Source: SAR324 cluster bacterium (lineage in GTDB: Bacteria > SAR324 > NAC60-12). From it: a stretch of 64,000 bases of DNA. A program made the translations under genes and the position numbers. The notes under the pieces were generated by a model. The model saw only the letters and a program-made list of their open reading frames with translations. It made no database searches and had not been told where the DNA came from. Numbering within the stretch: position 1 is the stretch's first letter; each line of letters starts with the position of its first letter. The DNA is taken from assembly GCA_015231885.1 (NCBI GenBank), contig JADGAT010000002.1, forward strand, positions 62,001 through 126,000. Direction: 5' to 3'. This document shows, one piece after another, positions 36,933 to 44,846 of the stretch.

Positions 36933-37742
36933 ATGGATGATCGACTGCATGTAGGTAAGCAAAATACCAATAAGGTTTTGTGGATTTGTGTCAATATTTT
37001 GAATATTGCCAGATCTCTTGATAATTTATCCTTTGAAATCAATATGCTTGCGAAGAATGGCTCCATTAATGCAGCAAGAGTTGATCGGAGTAAAGGACAA
37101 ATGATGGTTCCCCTGGTTGGAGGACTTTCTGATATTTCTCTACAAATCCGCACCGAAATCGACTTACTCAAAACCGAATGCATCAACCTCTCCCGAAAAA
37201 TTTCCCTTTGCTCTGTCTGCACCCGACGACATTACCAATACAAAAAATCCTTGATCTGTTCGCTGAACAGACTGCATGGGAAACATCAAAATGCTGATCC
37301 GGGTCCAGGTGAGGAATCACAAATGATTGAACTCTTCACTTCCAAAAAATCAAATACCGCCGATTCTCTTGCCTCATGGGTGGAAGACAAATTATCGGAT
37401 CAGATTGAGGAGGTCGAACAAATCAACATGGAATCCGTTGCTCGCAAAAGCGACGACAGCCAAAATCAATTTCGACTGTTCACTCAAGAGTCGATACGCA
37501 TCATTCAAGCTGCCATCAAACGGTTGGAACGTATCGAAAAAATTCGACTCACCGCAAAATATGTTGCCTCTTATATCTCCATCAATGTGGCTTATTTAGA
37601 AACCGGGGCTGACCGTTTTCATGGACTTGTAGAAAATATCAACATCATTGTGCAGCAATTGGATGAGCAGCAGCAAGCGTTGATTCACTACGCAGAACAA
37701 GGACAGCGATTGTTACAGACGATGCTTTCTCAAAGGAACTAG
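36933..37742 (+). CDS. Soluble protein with degenerate chemoreceptor signalling tip
   Basis: 269 residues, no membrane segment. Residues about 33-62 (FEINMLAKNGSINAARVD, then SKGQMMVPLV) align with the MCP hairpin tip ([18 protein letters not shown], then GFAVVA). Several residues have changed, so the fit is real but degenerate. The flanking helices have heptads, as in MCPs, but one arm is short, because the tip is close to the N-terminus. CSVC and a later Cys (about 93-107) could bind metal. The rest is helical. The next gene, an ODP-like protein, starts 1 base after its stop, so this may be the receptor for that sensor protein. Confidence 0.72.
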   Translation: MDDRLHVGKQNTNKVLWICVNILNIARSLDNLSFEINMLAKNGSINAARVDRSKGQMMVPLVGGLSDISLQIRTEIDLLKTECINLSRKISLCSVCTRRHYQYKKSLICSLNRLHGKHQNADPGPGEESQMIELFTSKKSNTADSLASWVEDKLSDQIEEVEQINMESVARKSDDSQNQFRLFTQESIRIIQAAIKRLERIEKIRLTAKYVASYISINVAYLETGADRFHGLVENINIIVQQLDEQQQALIHYAEQGQRLLQTMLSQRN

Positions 37743-37743
37743 T

Positions 37744-38550
37744 ATGAAAAGTAAAGTAATTTATAAAGAGCAGGGACACCAATGGGTTATTCTTGGCAGA
37801 GATGTCGAAAGAACCAATACGGTTATTGATACCAATGAGTATATCATCATCAACAACGGCAATGCCATGCTGCTGGACCCCGGCGGCAACGAAATCTTTC
37901 CGCAAGTGCTTGCCGAACTGACACGCTATCTCAATATTGAAGAAATCACGACCATTGTCGGCAGTCACCAGGATCCTGACATCATGTCCTCTCTGGCCAT
38001 GTGGATTGATCTTTGCCCAAATGTTGATGTTTACTGTTCCTGGCTTTGGACAGGATTTATCTCCCATTTTGGCATGGGCACTAAGTTGGATTTGCTTCCC
38101 ATTCCGGACCAGGGAATGGAGATCCCTATCGGTAAAAGCGGTGCCTCTGTTTTTGCCATTCCGGCCCATTATTGTCATTCCTCTGGAAATTTCAGTTTTT
38201 TTGATCCTATTGCAGAAATTCTTTTTTCAGGGGATGTGGGAACCGCACTGCTGCCAAGCATGGAAGCCCCGTTATTTGTCGAGGATTTCAACACGCATAT
38301 TCAATACATGGAAGGTTTTCATCAACGCTGGATGCCCTCTTCTTCGGCCCTTAGAGGATGGGTACGACGCGTGAAGGAACTCAATCCCTCCATGATCTGT
38401 CCCCAGCATGGAAGTATTTTTCGAGGCGATGATGTGAACCGTTTGTTGAACTGGCTGGAAACACTGGATGTGGGGAAAATCAAGCAGGATGCCAACAACG
38501 CCGAGCTGACTCAAAGTATTGCCATGCGCCGCAAAAAAAAGGAGGAATAA
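37744..38550 (+). CDS. ODP-like diiron metallo-beta-lactamase-fold protein
   Basis: 268 residues of the flavodiiron-type metallo-beta-lactamase fold, without a flavodoxin domain. Metal ligands are H75-x-D77-x-D79 (GSHQDPD), H142 (PAHYCH), D164 (SGDVGT) and H223 (PQHGSIF). The sixth position of the usual HxExDH motif is Ile80. Lone diiron domains of this kind are known from Treponema (ODP), where they bind O2 and work with chemoreceptors. Here the neighbour upstream has a chemoreceptor tip and the one downstream is a NIT-domain kinase. An oxygen-sensing rather than a catalytic role is inferred. Confidence 0.83.
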   Translation: MKSKVIYKEQGHQWVILGRDVERTNTVIDTNEYIIINNGNAMLLDPGGNEIFPQVLAELTRYLNIEEITTIVGSHQDPDIMSSLAMWIDLCPNVDVYCSWLWTGFISHFGMGTKLDLLPIPDQGMEIPIGKSGASVFAIPAHYCHSSGNFSFFDPIAEILFSGDVGTALLPSMEAPLFVEDFNTHIQYMEGFHQRWMPSSSALRGWVRRVKELNPSMICPQHGSIFRGDDVNRLLNWLETLDVGKIKQDANNAELTQSIAMRRKKKEE

Positions 38551-38562
38551 AGACACGGCCCT

Positions 38563-40440
38563 ATGTCTGACGGTACTGAAGCCACCAAAAGTATTCTTGC
38601 TCTTCTGTTGATTCCAACGCTGGCGCTGTTTTACATTGTGATTGATGGGTCTTTGGAAAGCAGATCATTTCTCAAAAACATGGATACCTTGAGCCAATTT
38701 GTGGTCTTCTCCACTCACTCCAGCCATTTGATTCATTCACTACAAAAAGAAAGAGGCCTGTCAGCAGGGTTGTTAAGCAGCCGCACAACTCATTTTTCCT
38801 CTCAACTTTCCAAACAGCGATACCTGTCCGACTTTTATCTGAAAGAACTGTTTACTTTTTTGGAACACCCCGGCAATCAAATACTTTCAGGATTATTTGA
38901 AGAGGAGATCCGTGCCCTCAAGAAGGAAACTTCTGCTATTCAGAACATACGGAGCAAAGTTAATAATCTGAATATTGACTTAAAAAAAGAACTCGATTTT
39001 TATACAAAAATCATCAGAAATTTTATCAATCTCATTTTTACAAGCCTGAAATATGCACAAAATTCGGAATTGTCCACCAGCCTGCTGAGCTACATGGCTC
39101 TCATGGAAGTACAAGAATATGCAGGAATAGAGCGGGCCATTTTGGCAAATGCCTTTGCGCAAAATCTTGTCACCTCTGAAACATCACAGCAAGTCGAAAC
39201 CCTCATGGCTCACCAGAATCAACATATTTCGTCTTTTTTATTTTTTGCCGATGTGCCTCATCAACAAGTATTTCGAGAAATTTCGGGAGATCGTGCGTTT
39301 TATGAAGTCCGTCGTTTGAGAGAAGTTGCGTTTCGCCAGATTCCATCAGAAAATTTCAATCAGCAAGCGGAATATTGGTTTGAAATGGCCACAAAACGAA
39401 TCGATTTGCTCTACTCCCTGCAAACAAAAATTTCTGTGCAACTGAACGAAAAAGCGTCCCAACTGGCTCAAGCAGCTCGCGATAAGATGCTGGAATTTCT
39501 ATTAATTGCTGGAATTTCTTTAGGACTGACCTTAATGACGGTTTACATGATTCAACGGCTCCGCCAAAATTATCTGTTGCTGGAAGGAGAAATTACAGAA
39601 CGGAGACAGGTAGAAAAGGAGTTGAAAAAATATGAGGAGCAGCTGGGCGAGATGGTCGCAAAAAGGACAGAAGCTCTGCTCCAGGCAAAACAAGAAGCAG
39701 AATTGGCCAATAGTGCGAAATCTGAATTTCTGGCTAATATTACCCACGAATTACGAACCCCTTTGCATGCGATTCTCAGTGCTTCACAAAAAGGGGTAAG
39801 ATGGATTGATAAGGATGATCGGGAAAGAAAAATACGTCGTTTTTCGCAAATCAAGGAATATGGGGAACGGCTCCTGGCCCTGGTCAGCGATCTGCTGGAT
39901 CTGTCTAAGCTGGAAGCCAGAAAAACGACCTTCCAAATGCAAAAAACAGATCTCAAACCATTAGTCCATACAGCATTGCAGATAATGGAAGAATTGACTT
40001 CAAACCGTATTATCCGCTTCTCTGCAGAAGGTATCGACACAACAGCATGGTGTGATGACACCAGGCTGCTGCAAGTGATTCTGAATTTATTGTCCAATGC
40101 TTTCAAATTCACCACCGAAAATACAAAGATTCTTATTGTATTCCAAAACTCGGTTCTCTCAGGTAATCAGTACAACCTCCGTGAGGTCCCCGCACTATCC
40201 CTGAAAGTCATTGATGAAGGTGTTGGAATTCCTGAAGAAGAACTGCAATCCATCTTTGATCAGTTCACCCAAAGCAGTAAAACCAAGACAAAAGCGGGAG
40301 GGACCGGCTTAGGGCTTGCAATTTGTCGAGAGATTGTCGAAGCTCATCAAGGAAGAATCTGGGCAGAACAAAATCCGGCAGGAGGGAGTATCTTCACTCT
40401 ACAATTGCCGCGAGAGAATACATTTCAGCATACAAATTAA
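38563..40440 (+). CDS. NIT-domain sensor histidine kinase
   Basis: 625 residues. Membrane helices lie at about 10-30 and 308-332, enclosing a helical periplasmic domain that begins LIHSLQKERGLSAGLLSS (56-73), the signature of nitrate/nitrite-sensing NIT domains. A coiled coil leads to HisKA (THELRTPLHAIL, His395) and HATPase (LLSNAFKFT, GGTGLGLA). The last part and the paralog at 12291 are alike. It starts 12 bases after the ODP gene and ends 2 bases before the REC-ATPase gene, so all belong to one operon. Confidence 0.9.
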   Translation: MSDGTEATKSILALLLIPTLALFYIVIDGSLESRSFLKNMDTLSQFVVFSTHSSHLIHSLQKERGLSAGLLSSRTTHFSSQLSKQRYLSDFYLKELFTFLEHPGNQILSGLFEEEIRALKKETSAIQNIRSKVNNLNIDLKKELDFYTKIIRNFINLIFTSLKYAQNSELSTSLLSYMALMEVQEYAGIERAILANAFAQNLVTSETSQQVETLMAHQNQHISSFLFFADVPHQQVFREISGDRAFYEVRRLREVAFRQIPSENFNQQAEYWFEMATKRIDLLYSLQTKISVQLNEKASQLAQAARDKMLEFLLIAGISLGLTLMTVYMIQRLRQNYLLLEGEITERRQVEKELKKYEEQLGEMVAKRTEALLQAKQEAELANSAKSEFLANITHELRTPLHAILSASQKGVRWIDKDDRERKIRRFSQIKEYGERLLALVSDLLDLSKLEARKTTFQMQKTDLKPLVHTALQIMEELTSNRIIRFSAEGIDTTAWCDDTRLLQVILNLLSNAFKFTTENTKILIVFQNSVLSGNQYNLREVPALSLKVIDEGVGIPEEELQSIFDQFTQSSKTKTKAGGTGLGLAICREIVEAHQGRIWAEQNPAGGSIFTLQLPRENTFQHTN

Positions 40441-40442
40441 AC

Positions 40443-41351
40443 ATGGGGACACGTATACTGGTTATTGATGACGAAGAGTTCATCCGGGAAGACATCCAGG
40501 AAACCCTGGAAGATGCCGGGTATATCGTAGACCTTGCTGAGGATGGAGAATCGGCTTGGGCTTTGCTGCAACAACAATCAACGGGCTACAGCACCATCAT
40601 TCTAGATCGGATGATGCCCAATATGTCTGGAATGGCGCTGCTTGCCATGATAAAAGCAGATTACCAGCTGCAGCACCTTCCTGTCATCCTGCAAACGGCC
40701 AAGGTTTCCAAAGAAGACATTATTGAGGGGCTCAATGCAGGAGCATACTACTATCTCCCCAAGCCTTACGAACTGGAACAGCTTCTGGCCATTGTAAAAG
40801 CAGCTATCATCAAAAATAATGAATACCAATACCTCCATCATCAACTGTCTTCGGTTGATGAAGCCCTGGGCTCCCTCACCCTCATCAAAACAGGGAACCT
40901 CGAATGTCAGCTGCGCACTCGAAAAGAAGCCATTGCCATCTCCACTGTTTTGTCTCACATCTGCCCAAACCCTCAAAATGCTGAAGTAATGCTCTTTGAA
41001 CTCCTGGTCAATGCCATTGAACACGGAAATTTAGGATTTACTTATCAGGAAAAAACGGACCTGCTGGATGTCGAAAATTGGTATGAGGTGGTCCAGCAAC
41101 GTCTGGAAATGGAAGAATACCGAACTAAGGTAGTCAAGCTGCGTGTTTCCATCAGCTCTGATGAAGTTCAATTTCGTATTGAAGATGAAGGAGCCGGTTT
41201 TGATTGGAAACCGTATCTGGATTTTTCAACCAGAGAACGGATTCTGGACAACCATGGACGAGGTATTGCCATCTGTAACCATGATACGGGTTTTTCAATT
41301 CAGTATCTGGAAAAAGGCAACATTGTGGTTGCAACCTTGCCTCTGGAATAA
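40443..41351 (+). CDS. Response regulator with C-terminal RsbW-like ATPase domain
   Basis: 302 residues from MGTRILVIDDEEF at 40443; the longest frame starts earlier, within the kinase gene. The receiver (1-125; LDRMMPNMSG; K-P near 116) is joined to a GHKL ATPase domain with ELLVNAIEHGNL and EDEGAGFDW, then NHGRGIAICNHD. This is the plan of HATPase_c_2 (RsbW/SpoIIAB-like) switch proteins, which bind or phosphorylate STAS partners. It is likely the output of the kinase at 38563. The stop codon touches that of the convergent methyltransferase gene. Confidence 0.88.
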   Translation: MGTRILVIDDEEFIREDIQETLEDAGYIVDLAEDGESAWALLQQQSTGYSTIILDRMMPNMSGMALLAMIKADYQLQHLPVILQTAKVSKEDIIEGLNAGAYYYLPKPYELEQLLAIVKAAIIKNNEYQYLHHQLSSVDEALGSLTLIKTGNLECQLRTRKEAIAISTVLSHICPNPQNAEVMLFELLVNAIEHGNLGFTYQEKTDLLDVENWYEVVQQRLEMEEYRTKVVKLRVSISSDEVQFRIEDEGAGFDWKPYLDFSTRERILDNHGRGIAICNHDTGFSIQYLEKGNIVVATLPLE

Positions 41352-41960
41352 TCAATACACTCCTGGAATCAATTTATACTTCACCTTCCTTTTGTAATCC
41401 CAATAGGCGTCTGACAATTGTAAAACATCTTCTTCATAACGAATTCTGACAATGAACAGCAGCACCGCAATCAAAAATATTAAAAAATTGGCAAAGGTGA
41501 AGTAAGTCATCAAAATTCCGGCATCCAGGACCAGATATGACAAATAAATGGGATGCCGGATGAATTGATACATTGCTCTTGTCTCCACTCCTCGATAAAT
41601 TGGCAGAATACCAAAGCACCTCCCCAGCGACAGGGTTGATGCAATGCACAGAAGCCCTCCGATTCCGGTCACTCCTTTTCCAAAAAATCCCCAAAATGAT
41701 GGGACAGACACCGTAAAATCATACAAAAAATAATAATGAACCGATGCCAGGGAAACACAATACCCCATGACGGACGACGAATAATGAATAGGCTTCTTTC
41801 GAACCAGAAACAGTACAGCTGTGAGACCATGCAGGAAAAACCAGACAAACGGCTCCATTTCAGCCATCACCCAAATTTGCAGGAATGTGTGATAGGCCAT
41901 CCACAATGCGATAAAACACCAAACAACATTCAGGTATTTTTCATAATCCCTCGACGCCAT
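41352..41960 (-). CDS. Isoprenylcysteine carboxyl methyltransferase-like membrane protein
   Basis: 202 residues with about five membrane helices and the ICMT/PEMT signature YQFIRHPIYLSYLV (about 133-146) followed by RIRYEEDVL near the C-terminus. These enzymes transfer methyl groups from SAM at the membrane; bacterial members act on lipids or unknown acceptors. The specific substrate cannot be told. It is convergent with the REC-ATPase gene with no intergenic base. Confidence 0.85.
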   Translation of the reverse strand: MASRDYEKYLNVVWCFIALWMAYHTFLQIWVMAEMEPFVWFFLHGLTAVLFLVRKKPIHYSSSVMGYCVSLASVHYYFLYDFTVSVPSFWGFFGKGVTGIGGLLCIASTLSLGRCFGILPIYRGVETRAMYQFIRHPIYLSYLVLDAGILMTYFTFANFLIFLIAVLLFIVRIRYEEDVLQLSDAYWDYKRKVKYKLIPGVY

Positions 41961-42080
41961 GCCCCCCTTTGCTCTGTAATTTTTTTCTTTTGTACCACAC
42001 TTTATATTTTTCTTGACAATTTTTCATACTTCTCGAACATGGGTGCATTGAATATTCTTTTGCTACAAGGAAAAAAAACA

Positions 42081-44495
42081 ATGCTGCCACAAACGGTTAA
42101 TTCTGCATCTTCACCTTTACGACCCTCACGTATTCTGGCAGTCGATGATGAAGAGCTGATTCGAGAAGTCCTTTCACTCATTTTTGAAAAAACCCCCCAT
42201 CAAATAGATTTTGCTGTTGATGGCCAGCATGCCTTGGAAGTATGGCACCAGGCAAATCAGCCTTATGACTTGATGATCATCGATTTGAATATGCCCCGGA
42301 TGAATGGTTCCAGGTTGATTCAGGAAATTCGGGAACTGGACTCCGCCGTCGCAATCATTGTGCTGACAGGGCATGGCGGCCCTAACGAAGCCTACCACCT
42401 CCTCGAAAATTTTCGCATCTCTGATTTTTTGACAAAACCGCTGGACGATCCCAATCAAATTCGCTTTTCTGCTGAAAATGCCTTAGCCCGGTACCGACTC
42501 GAACAGGAAACCCGCATTCAAACAGAAGAACTGACCAAGATCAATCTTGAATTGCAAATCTCCAAACAATACATGGACAACATCATTGCTTCCATGAGTG
42601 ACTCTTTAATCGTCTTGAATCCGGACTATACGATCCGTACCATCAACCAGGAGGCATTGCAACTGCTGGGATATGAAGAAACCGAACTGCTTGGCAAACC
42701 TGCAAAACTCATCTTTGATGAATATGAAGCACAAAGACACGAGTTTGAAGAACTGGTCATCAAAGGAACCATCAAAGGCATCGAAAAGACATACCTTCGG
42801 AAAAATCAGAAGAAAGTGACCGTTCTTGCCTCCTGCTCTGCCATGTACGCTGACCAGGGAAATCTGGAGGCGATTGTATGCGTCGCTCAAGATATCACCC
42901 ATCGCAAACAAACAGAAGAAGCACTCCGACTGGCCAAAGAGAACGCAGAACTTGCCAACCGAGCCAAATCTCAGTTCATTACGAACCTCTCTCATGAAAT
43001 GCGCACTCCCCTCAATGGCATCATCGGCAATACCGAACTGCTTTTGGACAATAAGACCCCCTCTAAACAGGTAGAGCATGCCGAGGCTATTCTGACAGAA
43101 TCCAATGTCCTGTTGGAATTAATCAATGGACTGCTGGATCAAGCAAAAATCGCAGCAGGTAAAATGATACTGGCCGAGAAGCCTTTTCATTTAGAGAATT
43201 TCATGGACAATCTGGACAGAATCATGGGAAGCCGTGCCCGCCAGAAAGGACTTCATTATGAATATGAGCTGTCTCCTGATATTCCAGTCGGCCTGGTGGG
43301 GGATGAAGCCAGGCTTCGGCAAATCATGGTCAACCTGATTGGCAATGCTATTAAATTCACGGGCAAAGGAACCATTTCCATCAAAGGAGAGGTTGCCTGT
43401 GACCTGCAAGACAACATGCTGCTGCGTTTCTCAGTTCAAGATACCGGTATTGGCATTCCTAAAAAAAGTCAGGTTTCGATTTTTGATAGTTTCACCCAGG
43501 CTGATGGCACGATTGTGCGCAACTATGGAGGAACAGGGTTGGGCACCACCATTTCCAAAGCACTGGTAGAAATCATGGGTGGAGAAATTGGCTTTGAGAG
43601 TGAAGAAGGAAAAGGAAGCACCTTCTGGTTTATCGCTCTATTTGACAAAATCAAAGACGATACCGTTCTCGAACAACTTCTTCAATCCACAGTCAAATCC
43701 TCCTCAGAAACAACCAGTCTTCAGAGAACCGGCCATATTTTGATCGTCGAAGACGACGAAACCAACCGTTCTGTCATGATAGAGCACCTTCAGAATGCAG
43801 GGTACACTATCGAAACTGCAGAAAATGGCCAACTGGGGTTGGAAGCATTCAAAAACAGCCGGTTTGACTTGATTCTGATGGACCTTCAAATGCCCATGAT
43901 GGATGGTTTGACGGCTTCTCGTCTCATCCGTGAAGAAGATAGAGGAATCAAAACTCCGATCATCGCTGTTTCTGCCAATGTTTACTCCAATGAAATCGAA
44001 TCCTGTCTTTCCGCAGGGATCAATGATTTTTTGGAAAAGCCTATCTATCGTCAAAAACTCTATGCGATGCTAGACAAATGGTTAGGACATGGCAAAGAAA
44101 CAGAGGTCTTCTCTACAGAAGAAGATATTTCGCTGTTATCAACGATTTCTCACTCTGAAAGCCCTCCATTCAATTATGAACGGGCGCTTGAAGAGCTCAA
44201 TGGGAACAAAGAGCGGTTGGAAAACATCCTCAGCCGTTTCCTGGAACGGCTCACTCCTCAGTTGGAAACAATACGCAATGCCCTGAAAAATGGAGAATCA
44301 GAAACGGTTCGTAAAGAAGCACATACCATCAAAGGAGGCGCTTTGACTTTAACCGCTAAGTCCCTGGCAGACCAAGCTCTGCAAATGGAAAACTTGGGGC
44401 GGTCCGGTAATCTGAAAAATGGACAGGAAATTCTGGACAATATTATTTCTGAAAAACAACGCTTGGAAAATTATTTTATAACTGCCATAAAATAA
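42081..44495 (+). CDS. REC-PAS hybrid histidine kinase with receiver and Hpt domain
   Basis: 804 residues from MLPQTVNSASS at 42081, with AAGG 10 bases upstream; a frame from 41736 overlaps the divergent gene and is not used. Order of domains: receiver (VDDEEL, IIDLNMPRMNG), coiled coil, PAS (LIVLNPDYTIRTIN), HisKA (SHEMRTPLNGIIG), HATPase (NLIGNAIKFTGKG, GGTGLGTTIS), second receiver (VEDDETN, MDLQMPMMDG, KP) and Hpt (EAHTIKGGALTL). It contains a full phosphorelay in one protein and could hand phosphate to another regulator. No membrane segments. Confidence 0.92.
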   Translation: MLPQTVNSASSPLRPSRILAVDDEELIREVLSLIFEKTPHQIDFAVDGQHALEVWHQANQPYDLMIIDLNMPRMNGSRLIQEIRELDSAVAIIVLTGHGGPNEAYHLLENFRISDFLTKPLDDPNQIRFSAENALARYRLEQETRIQTEELTKINLELQISKQYMDNIIASMSDSLIVLNPDYTIRTINQEALQLLGYEETELLGKPAKLIFDEYEAQRHEFEELVIKGTIKGIEKTYLRKNQKKVTVLASCSAMYADQGNLEAIVCVAQDITHRKQTEEALRLAKENAELANRAKSQFITNLSHEMRTPLNGIIGNTELLLDNKTPSKQVEHAEAILTESNVLLELINGLLDQAKIAAGKMILAEKPFHLENFMDNLDRIMGSRARQKGLHYEYELSPDIPVGLVGDEARLRQIMVNLIGNAIKFTGKGTISIKGEVACDLQDNMLLRFSVQDTGIGIPKKSQVSIFDSFTQADGTIVRNYGGTGLGTTISKALVEIMGGEIGFESEEGKGSTFWFIALFDKIKDDTVLEQLLQSTVKSSSETTSLQRTGHILIVEDDETNRSVMIEHLQNAGYTIETAENGQLGLEAFKNSRFDLILMDLQMPMMDGLTASRLIREEDRGIKTPIIAVSANVYSNEIESCLSAGINDFLEKPIYRQKLYAMLDKWLGHGKETEVFSTEEDISLLSTISHSESPPFNYERALEELNGNKERLENILSRFLERLTPQLETIRNALKNGESETVRKEAHTIKGGALTLTAKSLADQALQMENLGRSGNLKNGQEILDNIISEKQRLENYFITAIK

Positions 44496-44806
44496 AATCC
44501 GTCAATCACAACATCTGGAAAAAAACACTTATAGTTGATAGCCATTTATAACTGTTATGCGAATCCAGAGTAAGTATTCGCTAAACCCCGTGTGCAGGAC
44601 ATAAAGATCCTTTGATGACGCAATTTTTAAGAAATCCCGACGAAAATGATCCTAACAAAAGCGAGCACAATTTCAATTTAGTTATTGCCTTGTAAGCCGA
44701 ATTCGATCTACTGACAAGATTCCTTTGGCATCTGGCCCAAGCAGAATAATGTAAGTCACCAGAGTGCCATACCAGGCTTCTCTGGTGCGAAAGATCAAAA
44801 ACAGGA
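44496..44806. other. Convergent gap with a degraded gene remnant
   Basis: 311 bases between the convergent hybrid kinase and clpB. No intact gene or clear terminator was seen. The right half, read on the minus strand, holds a membrane-protein-like fragment (44682-44846). The left half is AT-rich with nothing recognisable. Confidence 0.5.
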
Positions 44807-44846
44807 TCAATCCCTTGGAGTAAATTGCAAGCCGTTGTCTTTTACT
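44682..44846 (-). pseudogene. Fragment of a small membrane protein, overlapping the 3' end of clpB
   Basis: A 54-codon open frame ends at TAA 44682-44684. Its protein contains [20 protein letters not shown] and then GTLVTYIILLGPDAKGILSV, a pattern typical of a genuine membrane protein, but there is no good ATG, GTG or ribosome site. The first 40 bases overlap clpB in another frame. It may be the end of a gene whose 5' part was lost when clpB was joined here, or a chance frame. Confidence 0.3.

Noticed and set aside
41736..42080. N-terminal extension of the large hybrid kinase
   Set aside because: The extension overlaps the divergent ICMT-like gene and has no domain; ATG 42081 with AAGG upstream is better.
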